Assembly (NCBI GenBank): GCA_051005875.1
Contig: JBPCIX010000060.1
Location: forward strand, 1 to 13,280
Reading direction: 5' to 3'
Source: JBPCIX01 sp051005875
GTDB lineage: Bacteria; Actinomycetota; CADDZG01; JAHWKV01
DNA: 13,280 nt
In this document: positions 5,423 to 11,712 of the stretch, piece by piece
How the letters are laid out: every line of letters starts with the position of its first letter
Numbering within the stretch: the first letter of the stretch is position 1
The notes under the pieces: generated by a model
Told to the model about the DNA's origin: nothing
Database searches by the model: none
Seen by the model: the letters and a program-made list of their open reading frames with translations, nothing else
Position numbers and translations under genes: made by a program

Positions 5423-7439
5423 AATTCAACCCCCCGACCAAACTACCCACGAGCGAGACTTCACAATTACAGTTCTGGGCCGCACGCTGGAGCATCTCGG
5501 AGTCCAGATGTACAAGCGCCGGGATGTCGCTGTGGCCGAGCTAGTCGCGAATTGTTGGGACGCGGGGGCGAAAAACGTCGAAATTGACCTTCCGGGCACC
5601 GATAATTATGATCCGCTAGTCGCCGAAATCACCATCATCGATGACGGCGAGGGAATGACCGACGATAGCGTACAAGAAAACTATCTCGCAATCGGCCGCA
5701 ATCGTCGAGCTGAGGCGCAGCCAACGGCGGGGGACCGAAAGGCAATGGGCCGTAAGGGCATCGGCAAACTTGCTGGTTTTGGCTTGGCCAAGAAGATGGA
5801 AATCATGACCTGGAGGTCCGGCCAGGCCACTTGCCTCGAGCTCGATGTAACTACTCTCAAGAGAGCCTCTGGTTCCGTTCACGACATTCCCGTTCCCGGT
5901 ACAGTGGGACCAGCTCCACCAGAGATCGACACCGATGCTGGCACGCGGCTTGTTCTTAGGGAACTAAAGCATAAAACGCGTTTGGACGACGAGGCCCTGC
6001 GAGGGGCTTTGGCGCGCCGATTCAGTCGAACGGTTCGCGGGCACATGTCCATCAAGGTCAACGGAGTCTGCGTTGAGGAGCCGACCCTTGCTCTGGAGAT
6101 TCGAGATCCCATCGAGGGAGAGAACGAGGAAGAGCTCCAGCCCGAAGAGACTGTCCGGTGGTGGGCTGGCTTCAGTGAAAAAGTATTGCCTACGGAGCTA
6201 CAAGGTTTCACGGTTCTAGTTCGTGGCAAGACCGCGCAAGCCCCCCCTTATTTTTTTGGCGTCGAGAGCACTGCGACGGCCCAACATGGCACCAAGTACT
6301 TGACCGGTGTGATCGAGGCAGATTACCTGGACGATGGGGACGATGACGAATCCGACCGGATTTCAACTGACCGTCAGGAAATTGATTGGGCCGATTCAAA
6401 AGCCCAATCAATGAATACCTGGGGTGGCGAACTTGTTCGACGACTACTACGTCTTCGCCGACAGCAACGAGAGGATAAGGCAGAGAGCTACGCCGTTGAG
6501 GACCCTGATCTCGCTTCAAGAATGCAAAGGCTTGACCAGTCCTCGTCAGAGCAGGTTCGCCGCTTTATCCGCGCCCTCGGGGCCGGGGATACTGATCCAG
6601 AGAGGATACGTCCGCTAGCCGACACCATCGTCCGAGCCTATGAATACCGACAGTTTCACGATTTTATCACTGAGCTTGACCAGATTAGTGATGAGCCCGA
6701 GCAGCTCCAGATGACCTTAGAGCATCTGAGAGAATGGAGGGTTCTTGAAAGCCGAGCCATTCTGGAAATAGTAAAAGGTCGACTCGAAATTGTTGAGAAA
6801 TTCCACAGCATGATAGTTAACGACTCTTCCGAAACGGCTGCCTCGATTGGAGCAGAGAATCTTCATGATTTAGTCGCGGACTATCCTTGGCTAATAAATC
6901 CCGATTGGCAGATCCTTTCTGAAGAAAAAACAATTACCAGCCAACTTCGGGAATGGGGTAATGAGGACATTGTCGATCCGGAGGACCGCACACGCTATGA
7001 CTTTCTCGCCTTGAGCAGCGATTCCAATATAGTTGTATTGGAAATCAAGAGGAGCGGACATGCTGTTAAGCTGGAGGACCTCCAACGCCTTGAGCGCTAC
7101 TTAGAGCGGCTAGCCCAAGCCCGACCAAACATACATGGTGCGTTCATTTCAGGAGAGGGCTACGCCCTCACTGAAAATCTTATGAAGAATTGGAAAGATC
7201 GAGACGACATAGAACTCCTACGCTGGGCGGAAATCCACACGAAAACGCGGAAGTATTACGAACATTACCGAGCTGTGCTGGAGGGCGATGTCAAGAGTCC
7301 CCATTTTTCAGCCAAAGTCAGCGAGGTGGCCCGAACCCGGGAGGTCGTCGCTAGCGGGTCCTATCGCGGAAGGGCGCGAAGACAAAAGGGATTGGGTCCT
7401 CAGGATATGGTGAACGAACCGTCCGGGGAGACAAGCTGA
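5412..7439 (+). CDS. GHKL (MORC/MutL-like) ATPase fused to a PD-(D/E)XK nuclease domain
   Basis: From ATG 5412 the protein has 675 residues. Residues about 15-185 form a Hsp90-type ATPase: N-box AVAELVANCWDAGA (Glu43, Asn47, Asp50), Mg/adenine box IDDGEGM (Asp78-Met82), lid GRKGIGK (113-119) and GTRLVL (177-182). A second domain to about 340 and a helical, coiled-coil-like linker (about 340-480) follow. The C-terminal domain (about 484-620) has LVADYPWLINPDW, YDFLAL (Asp530) and VVLEIKRSG (Glu544, Lys546), a D...ExK nuclease core. The tail is basic. Comparative genomics has linked prokaryotic MORC/MutL-like ATPases to restriction-modification loci. Here the convergent neighbour is a C5-cytosine methyltransferase whose gene overlaps by 40 nt. 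I infer an ATP-driven, methylation-sensitive nuclease of a defence system. ATG 5400 is an alternative start. Confidence 0.85.
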   Translation: MTPEIQPPDQTTHERDFTITVLGRTLEHLGVQMYKRRDVAVAELVANCWDAGAKNVEIDLPGTDNYDPLVAEITIIDDGEGMTDDSVQENYLAIGRNRRAEAQPTAGDRKAMGRKGIGKLAGFGLAKKMEIMTWRSGQATCLELDVTTLKRASGSVHDIPVPGTVGPAPPEIDTDAGTRLVLRELKHKTRLDDEALRGALARRFSRTVRGHMSIKVNGVCVEEPTLALEIRDPIEGENEEELQPEETVRWWAGFSEKVLPTELQGFTVLVRGKTAQAPPYFFGVESTATAQHGTKYLTGVIEADYLDDGDDDESDRISTDRQEIDWADSKAQSMNTWGGELVRRLLRLRRQQREDKAESYAVEDPDLASRMQRLDQSSSEQVRRFIRALGAGDTDPERIRPLADTIVRAYEYRQFHDFITELDQISDEPEQLQMTLEHLREWRVLESRAILEIVKGRLEIVEKFHSMIVNDSSETAASIGAENLHDLVADYPWLINPDWQILSEEKTITSQLREWGNEDIVDPEDRTRYDFLALSSDSNIVVLEIKRSGHAVKLEDLQRLERYLERLAQARPNIHGAFISGEGYALTENLMKNWKDRDDIELLRWAEIHTKTRKYYEHYRAVLEGDVKSPHFSAKVSEVARTREVVASGSYRGRARRQKGLGPQDMVNEPSGETS

Positions 7440-8491
7440 TCTGATCGACGGAGAAGAACTGAAGCAACGGCACTCGAATGAGCTTTGCCAAATGGTGGCG
7501 GCAGAGCATTGCCAATCATGGCTGCAAGAGCGAGCTTCCCGGCCATTGACGAAAACTCATATTCCATTGGAAAACCTTGAAGCAAGGCTGCCTCTCGCAG
7601 TGTAATGGCGCGATCTTCAGAGGGATGGATAAACCGGCCTTTGGAAGGGTTGTGGCAGCCTCCTGTGATCGTTGGGGCGACGGAATCCCAGGCCATCCTT
7701 CCGTAAACATCCTTGAAGCCGTCAATTCGATTATGACAGGGAAGTTGAACTGCAGTTCCTAGCGCCCGACGACTCCCACCGTCCTTAGGTATCGCCTTAA
7801 TGAGGGCCTTCACGCGCTCCGAGCGGCGCTCCGGGAGGTCGTGAAGCCTGTCGCCGGACTTTCCAGCTTCAGGCAAGGTGCCTATCTGTGTCCGAACAGT
7901 AACCAGGTCCCCCTTCCTCGGCAAAGGAACCTGTGCTCCCATGGCCATCATGAGGACGAGGCGCTTGCGCCTCTGGGCAACGCCGTAATCTGCAGCGTCG
8001 AGAATTCTCACGCCTCCTTCGACACAAAATCCTATGTCACCAAGATCATCTGCTAGTCTCTGCAATCTTGCGTCTTTTGCCAGCCCAGGTACATTCTCCA
8101 TCAGCACCGCGCGGGGTCTAATCCCTCGGACAAAGCGTCCGAGTTCCAGGATCAAGTCGTTGCGATCATCGTAAACAGACGATGATTTTCGTAACGTCCG
8201 AATGGTTGAATATCCTTGGCAGGGGGGACAGCCAGCAACAAGGTCCACTTCGCCAACGTCGAGCTTAAGGGCGCTTAGGATTTCCAGCGGGCTCAGTGTT
8301 CGAATGTCCGAGGTCCACAACTTTACTTCCGGATGATTGAGTTGGTAGGTTCCGGCGCTCAGGGCATCGACTTCTACGGCACCCAGGACTTTGAATCCTG
8401 CTTGCTTCATTCCCAATGTCAGGCCACCGGATCCCGAAAAGAGATCTATTGCTGTGAGGGTGCGAGAGCCTCTGGTCCGGTCCGCAGTCAC
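7400..8491 (-). CDS. C5-cytosine DNA methyltransferase
   Basis: The 363-residue enzyme transfers methyl from S-adenosylmethionine to C5 of cytosine in a specific DNA site. All conserved blocks are present: motif I AIDLFSGSGGLT (14-25), motif IV GCPPCQGYS with catalytic Cys91, motif VI MENVPG (131-136), and motif VIII QRRKR (173-177). The target-recognition region is about 178-290, with the DVYGRMAWDSVAPTITGG segment near its end. Motif IX-like ITLREAALLQGFP (296-308) and motif X MIGNALPPPFG (325-335) follow. It is the natural modification partner of the convergent ATPase-nuclease. GTG 8491 is the first start after an in-frame TAG and has no ribosome binding site. An ATG at 8537 in another frame does have one (GAGAGG), so the 5' end may be frameshifted. 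The recognition sequence cannot be read from the protein. Confidence 0.92.
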   Translation of the reverse strand: MTADRTRGSRTLTAIDLFSGSGGLTLGMKQAGFKVLGAVEVDALSAGTYQLNHPEVKLWTSDIRTLSPLEILSALKLDVGEVDLVAGCPPCQGYSTIRTLRKSSSVYDDRNDLILELGRFVRGIRPRAVLMENVPGLAKDARLQRLADDLGDIGFCVEGGVRILDAADYGVAQRRKRLVLMMAMGAQVPLPRKGDLVTVRTQIGTLPEAGKSGDRLHDLPERRSERVKALIKAIPKDGGSRRALGTAVQLPCHNRIDGFKDVYGRMAWDSVAPTITGGCHNPSKGRFIHPSEDRAITLREAALLQGFPMEYEFSSMAGKLALAAMIGNALPPPFGKAHSSAVASVLLRRSDQLVSPDGSFTIS

Positions 8492-8502
8492 GCAGAGAGT
8501 CT

Positions 8503-8520
8503 AACGGATCTTCTTCCGTT
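8503..8520. promoter_or_regulatory. Hairpin in the methyltransferase leader
   Basis: AACGGA at 8503-8508 and TCCGTT at 8515-8520 form a perfect inverted repeat with a 6-nt loop. It sits 12 nt upstream of the GTG start of the minus-strand methyltransferase, and a T-rich run follows on the plus strand. It could be an operator or leader hairpin controlling methyltransferase synthesis, or a weak terminator on the plus strand. The sequence does not decide which. Confidence 0.35.
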
Positions 8521-8587
8521 TTCTTGGAGAATGACATTTGCGAGGCCTCTCATTGCTTGCGCCGTCTTTCAAAGGCGCCTTGGCATA

Positions 8588-8886
8588 GGTCTCAATATTT
8601 CGGATACGACCCGGCAGGCAGGCAAACCAGTCTCGGGCTCCCCAGCGGCGTCACCGCAACCTACGGATACGACGGGGGTTCCAGGTTGACCTCAATCGCC
8701 TACAACAATGGCCCGACCTCCGTCGGAGATCTTCAGGACTCCTTCGATGAAACCGGCAAAAGGGCCACCGTCCCGGGATCACTTGCCCGGACCGGAATCC
8801 CTCAGACGCTTTCCTCTGCCGGCTACGACCCCGCCAACCGGCTGACAAGCTGGTGCCCGGGGGGTCAGCTGGCGCTAGCCGGGTAA
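8588..8886 (+). pseudogene. Rhs/YD-repeat protein fragment
   Basis: The frame ending at TAA 8884-8886 contains successive YD repeats: FGYDPAGRQTSLGLPSG, ATYGYDGGSRLTSIAYNNG and AGYDPANRLTSW. These are typical of the core of Rhs/YD-repeat cell-surface or polymorphic-toxin proteins, which normally run to more than a thousand residues. Here only about 95 codons survive. Homology starts abruptly near 8588, next to the methyltransferase promoter side. It ends after LTSW, where a GGxQLxYD segment is expected and the frame instead gives CPGGQLALAG and a stop. Both ends are therefore broken. It marks the right edge of the DNA methyltransferase/ATPase module and implies that module or another element disrupted an Rhs gene. 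Confidence 0.7.
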
Positions 8887-8894
8887 TGCGCGCC

Positions 8895-9554
8895 CTAGAT
8901 TTGAATGAGCCCACACCGCAAGGCTAGGCCGACGGCCTCGCCGTGAGATCTTGCTCCCGTTTTGGAGAGGATATTGCGAATGTGGGTCTTTAGAGTGTGC
9001 GGACTTATCGAGAGCCCATTTGCGACCTCCTCTATCGGCCGCCCGCCCGCCAGGACTGTCAGGATTTGAATTTCCCTAGGAGTTAGGTGTTCAAAGCGTT
9101 TCGCAATCGCCAAGCTTTCGTCGGCCCTGGTAGTTAGGTGCTGAACCATATGACCCAATTCCTCTATGAACACCGGGACTTCGCCCCGATTGGCCTTGCG
9201 AATGGCTTCTGCGAGCTGGGACAAAGATATGCTCTTCGGCAAATAGCCGCTCGCTCCCGCCCTCAACGCTGATTGGATGTGATCGGGTCCGTGGAACCAA
9301 GAAAGAACGAGAATCTTCACGTCCTTAACTCTGGCCAAGATGCTCGAAAGGACTACTGTTGCATCCATTCCGGGAATCCAGTGATCCAGAAGCACAATGT
9401 CGGGAGTCCACACCGCTGCAGCTTCCACCGCTGCAGGTCCCGTCGCCGGGAGTTCTTCAAGCGTCCACATGTCGTCCAACCGGGAAAGCATTCCGGCCAG
9501 ACATTCGGCAAACAAACGCTGGGAATCGGCAATTAGGATTGTTTTCTTTTCCAC
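8895..9554 (-). CDS. NarL/LuxR-type response regulator
   Basis: The 219-residue protein starts at GTG 9554 with a GGCGGA-like ribosome binding site. The receiver domain (about 5-120) has ILIADSQRLF, in which only one of the usual two acidic residues remains (Asp10, then Ser11). It also has the phosphoacceptor in DIVLLDHWIPGMDA (Asp57), a switch Ser85 in ILVLSW and Lys107 in GYLPKS. The LuxR-type helix-turn-helix (about 155-216) has LTPREIQILTVLAGG and a recognition region SISPHTLKTHIRNILSKTG. Family members bind DNA as dimers after phosphorylation by a histidine kinase; no kinase gene is in the window. It diverges from the beta-helix gene across 218 nt that contain two NarL-like 7-2-7 sites. 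A frameshifted copy lies at 11277-11573. Confidence 0.9.
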   Translation of the reverse strand: MEKKTILIADSQRLFAECLAGMLSRLDDMWTLEELPATGPAAVEAAAVWTPDIVLLDHWIPGMDATVVLSSILARVKDVKILVLSWFHGPDHIQSALRAGASGYLPKSISLSQLAEAIRKANRGEVPVFIEELGHMVQHLTTRADESLAIAKRFEHLTPREIQILTVLAGGRPIEEVANGLSISPHTLKTHIRNILSKTGARSHGEAVGLALRCGLIQI

Positions 9555-9560
9555 TCCGCC

Positions 9561-9613
9561 GAGGGTAGCAGCGGATGGGGGCGTTGAAAGAAAAATACCT
9601 CTTAAGAAGTAGA
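9561..9613. promoter_or_regulatory. Conserved divergent-promoter block, copy 1, with NarL-like 7-2-7 site
   Basis: This block recurs at 11580-11630. Shared pieces are GAG(G/A)GTAGCAGCG, then TTGAAA with an A-rich run, then CTCTTAAG(A/T)AGTAG. At 9596-9611 it contains TACCTCT-TA-AGAAGTA. Both heptamers fit the NarL consensus TACYYMT in inverted orientation with 2-nt spacing. It lies about 42 nt upstream of the regulator start, so autoregulation is likely. Confidence 0.6.
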
Positions 9614-9633
9614 GATTCAGCGGAGATTCAGCG
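9612..9633. repeat. 11-bp tandem direct repeat GAGATTCAGCG
   Basis: GAGATTCAGCG occurs twice head to tail (9612-9622 and 9623-9633) between the two 7-2-7 sites. One period is about one DNA turn, so a protein could contact both copies on the same face. No counterpart is seen in the second divergent region. Confidence 0.5.
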
Positions 9634-9675
9634 ACGGACCCGTAATGCGACCAATTTGGGCTGACAACCTGAAGA

Positions 9676-9691
9676 TACCTCGAAAGGAGTA
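9676..9691 (+). promoter_or_regulatory. Second NarL-like 7-2-7 site abutting the -35 element
   Basis: TACCTCG (9676-9682), AA, then AGGAGTA (9685-9691) form inverted heptamers. The right one fits the reverse consensus AKRRGTA and the left one has a single mismatch. The site ends directly before TTGACT at 9692, and its centre is about 42 nt upstream of the expected transcription start. This is the class II activator position. Confidence 0.5.
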
Positions 9692-9719
9692 TTGACTAAA
9701 AAGGTGAGCCATAGAGAAT
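9692..9719 (+). promoter_or_regulatory. Sigma-70-like promoter of the beta-helix gene
   Basis: TTGACT at 9692-9697 (five of six consensus bases) and GAGAAT at 9714-9719 (four of six) are separated by 16 nt. The predicted start near 9726 would give a 5' leader of about 47 nt before ATG 9773. The weak -10 fits a promoter that needs an activator bound at 9676-9691. Confidence 0.5.
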
Positions 9720-9772
9720 AGATTTCGTTCAGGACAGTCTGGACACTTCTCAGGAAAGAAAGGGAGAATCCA

Positions 9773-10894
9773 ATGAGGAATCTCAGCAAGGTTTCAGTCG
9801 TAGCAGCTGCTTTTTTTGTACTCAGCACCATGATCTTGGTTGGAACCGCCGGCGCAGCCCATGTGTCCTGCGGCATGACGCTCACCAGCAACACCACCTT
9901 TGACTCCAACGTCACAGGTTGCACCCAGGGTCTGAAGGTTGGTGCCCCCAGCATCAAGATCGACCTTAACGGCTTTAGCCTAGAGGGTGTATCCGGTACG
10001 GCCGGCGAAGGCGCCGGCATAACTACCAACGGCTTCGGAGGGGTTAGAGTCACCGGCGGCACGATCAAGTACTTCGACGCCGGCGTAGTCATCGAGGGAA
10101 TCGTCCTTGAGACCGGAGTTCCCGACACCATCGACGTTGCGCTTACTGTAGGCGGAGGCAGCAGAGTCGACCACATGACGGTCGAGGACAACATTGGCAA
10201 TAACCTTTCCGATTTCGGCGACGGCATTCTGATTCAAGAGTCGAGCTTCAACAGGGTGGATCACAACACCGCCAGGCACAACGGCTTCTATAGTGGAATT
10301 GGAACTTTGGGCCCCGTGGCCAACAACGAAATAGATAACAACACCGTCGTTGACAACAACGTGGATCAGACGGCTACCTTCAACCAAGACGACGGTATCC
10401 GGCTCGAACCGAGGGCAGTCAGGACCTCGGTGCACGACAACACCGTTACGGGCAGCGGGCTCGACGGAATTGCCAACTTCAACCCTTCGGTGGGCAATGT
10501 CATCAGGAGAAACTACGTGGCCGGCAACGGAAATCACGGCAAGTCTCACCGGCCCGGAGACGGAATCCGGTTGTTTGTTCCCGACCAGGCTGTTGTTGAG
10601 GAGAACACAATCTGCGCTAACGCCGGCAACGGCATAGTTGTCGGTAACCTTGCCGGTACTCCGGGCAGCGGCGCCAATCTAATCACCAACAACAATGTAG
10701 GAGCTGGCACCGTGGGGTGTGGAGCAAACGCCACTGCCGGCGTCGCCGCCACCTACGACCTGAACGACCAGGCCATGAGCACGCCGGTGCAGCTTCCGCC
10801 GACCCCGCCCGGTGTTCCCTGCCTGACCAACGTCTGGCGCGGCAACTTCACGGCGGGCGACACGTTCAACCACAACTGCACAACCAACCCATAG
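9773..10894 (+). CDS. Secreted right-handed parallel beta-helix protein
   Basis: The 373-residue protein starts at ATG 9773 with AAGGGAG just upstream. Residues 1-29 are a classical Sec signal peptide (basic start, hydrophobic core AAAFFVLSTMILVG, AGA-A cleavage region). The mature part, from about 35 to 320, is made of short beta-helix (PbH1-type) coils. Recurrent units include GGVRVTGGTIKYF, FNRVDHNTARHN, NNEIDNNTVVDNN, TSVHDNTVTGSGLDGI and NGIVVGN, rich in Asn, Gly and Asp. Such folds are found in polysaccharide lyases, hydrolases and adhesins; I see no catalytic signature that separates these. The C-terminus has Cys residues and a Pro-rich stretch (QLPPTPPGVPC). A strong terminator follows. 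Expression is probably controlled by the divergent response regulator. Confidence 0.85.
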   Translation: MRNLSKVSVVAAAFFVLSTMILVGTAGAAHVSCGMTLTSNTTFDSNVTGCTQGLKVGAPSIKIDLNGFSLEGVSGTAGEGAGITTNGFGGVRVTGGTIKYFDAGVVIEGIVLETGVPDTIDVALTVGGGSRVDHMTVEDNIGNNLSDFGDGILIQESSFNRVDHNTARHNGFYSGIGTLGPVANNEIDNNTVVDNNVDQTATFNQDDGIRLEPRAVRTSVHDNTVTGSGLDGIANFNPSVGNVIRRNYVAGNGNHGKSHRPGDGIRLFVPDQAVVEENTICANAGNGIVVGNLAGTPGSGANLITNNNVGAGTVGCGANATAGVAATYDLNDQAMSTPVQLPPTPPGVPCLTNVWRGNFTAGDTFNHNCTTNP

Positions 10895-10915
10895 TCGTAA
10901 CGGGTTGAGGCTAAT

Positions 10916-10960
10916 GAAAGGACCCGGCGCTTGTCTGCTCTGCGCCGGATCCTTTCTTTG
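10916..10960 (+). terminator. Intrinsic terminator after the beta-helix gene
   Basis: GAAAGGACCCGGCGC (10916-10930) pairs with GCGCCGGATCCTTTC (10942-10956) over 15 bp with one mismatch, around an 11-nt loop, and runs into TTTG. It begins 21 nt after the stop codon, isolating the beta-helix gene from the remnants to its right. Confidence 0.8.
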
Positions 10961-10992
10961 CGCCGGTTAGTAATCTCTCGCAGGCGGGCCGG

Positions 10993-11244
10993 GTACATTC
11001 GTCAGATGAACTCCTTGCCGTTATCGCGGGTTTTGCGCTTGCCGTTGGTTCTTCCGCCTCAGCCACGGACGCCCAAGAGTCGCAGGAAGGGGCGGGCGCC
11101 GCGGCGACCGTTGAGACTCTCGCGGGCCCTTGGTGCGGTCAAAATCCCAAGGAATACCGCGTCGGCGCCCTTGCCGTCGGGCCTACTGGGCCGACTTATT
11201 TTGAAGTGGGGCCCCGCTGGGAGGGGCTTGTGGCCCAACTCGAC
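10993..11244 (+). pseudogene. 5' remnant of a second NHL-type secreted protein gene
   Basis: In one frame this stretch reads a signal-peptide-like segment (LLAVIAGFALAVGSSASATD) followed by 44 residues (11113-11244) that align without gaps with residues 42-85 of the NHL protein at 11713. By my count 34 of the 44 are identical, including AGPWCGQ, YFEVGPR and EGLVAQLD. Homology stops dead after LD, and the frame runs into unrelated sequence that is the reverse of a response-regulator remnant. The only nearby ATG (11006) is one base out of frame, and no ATG, GTG or TTG precedes in frame. The copy is therefore both frameshifted at its start and truncated. Confidence 0.75.
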
Positions 11245-11276
11245 CCTCCGACACTACCTCGGCCACCTTTTCTGAA

Positions 11277-11573
11277 GAGATCGCTTTGCGCCGGCCGCTT
11301 CTAGTCGCATCTTTGATGATTCCGCCGACAGCACCCTCGCATTCTGCGATTTGGAGATTACGTTGGTCAGAACAACCGTGGCGTCCATCCCGGGGATCCA
11401 GTGATCGAGAAGAACCACGTCAGGGGTCCATGTGCCCGCCGCTACTACCGCTTCTGGTCCTGTGGCTGGCAGCTCCTCGAGCACCCACATTCGTCGAGCT
11501 CAGCCAGCATCCCCGCTACGCATTCGGCGAACAATCGCTGAGAGTCAGCAACTAAGACGGTTATCTTATCCAC
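11277..11573 (-). pseudogene. Frameshifted, truncated copy of the response regulator
   Basis: From GTG 11573 the minus strand reads VADSQRLFAECVAGMLAELD, nearly identical to the regulator at 8895-9554. A single-base deletion near 11491 moves the reading to another frame, which continues with WVLEELPATGPEAV and DVVLLDHWIPGMDATVVL (phosphoacceptor Asp retained). After about NARV the match fades (LRAGASGYLPKS appears decayed to LEAAGAKRSL), and the DNA-binding half is missing. It cannot make a working regulator. Its upstream region is still well conserved with that of the intact copy and faces the intact NHL gene, so the duplicated unit probably comprised regulator, divergent promoter and exported-protein gene. 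Confidence 0.85.
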
Positions 11574-11579
11574 CCTAGC

Positions 11580-11630
11580 GAGAGTAGCAGCGAAGCGCCA
11601 CTTTGAAAAAAATATCTCTTAAGTAGTAGG
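11580..11630. promoter_or_regulatory. Conserved divergent-promoter block, copy 2, with 7-2-7 site
   Basis: This block matches 9561-9613. The inverted heptamers are TATCTCT-TA-AGTAGTA at 11613-11628, each with one mismatch to TACYYMT. A TGCTATCGT sequence resembling an extended -10 lies at 11649-11657. Its distance from the site centre (about 31 nt) is like that in the beta-helix promoter. The site has outlived the neighbouring regulator gene, which suggests the intact regulator acts on it in trans. Confidence 0.5.
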
Positions 11631-11661
11631 GACTCCAGGCGGGATGCCTGCTATCGTCCCT
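11628..11661 (+). other. Stem-loop in the NHL gene promoter/leader
   Basis: AGGGAC (11628-11633) pairs with GTCCCT (11656-11661), and CAGGC (11636-11640) with GCCTG (11646-11650), giving a two-part hairpin with a 5-nt loop and an internal bulge. It overlaps the predicted promoter of the gene at 11713, so it may be an operator rather than an RNA structure. Confidence 0.4.
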
Positions 11662-11712
11662 GAACAGCCCTGGTGGATGCACTAGGCATTCCCGAGGCCC
11701 CTCACAGTCAAG

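Noticed and set aside
9628..10227. Long minus-strand frames opposite the beta-helix gene (also 9980-10549)
   Set aside because: They are mirror frames of a repetitive Gly/Asn/Thr-rich coding region. The plus strand has the signal peptide, ribosome binding site and terminator.
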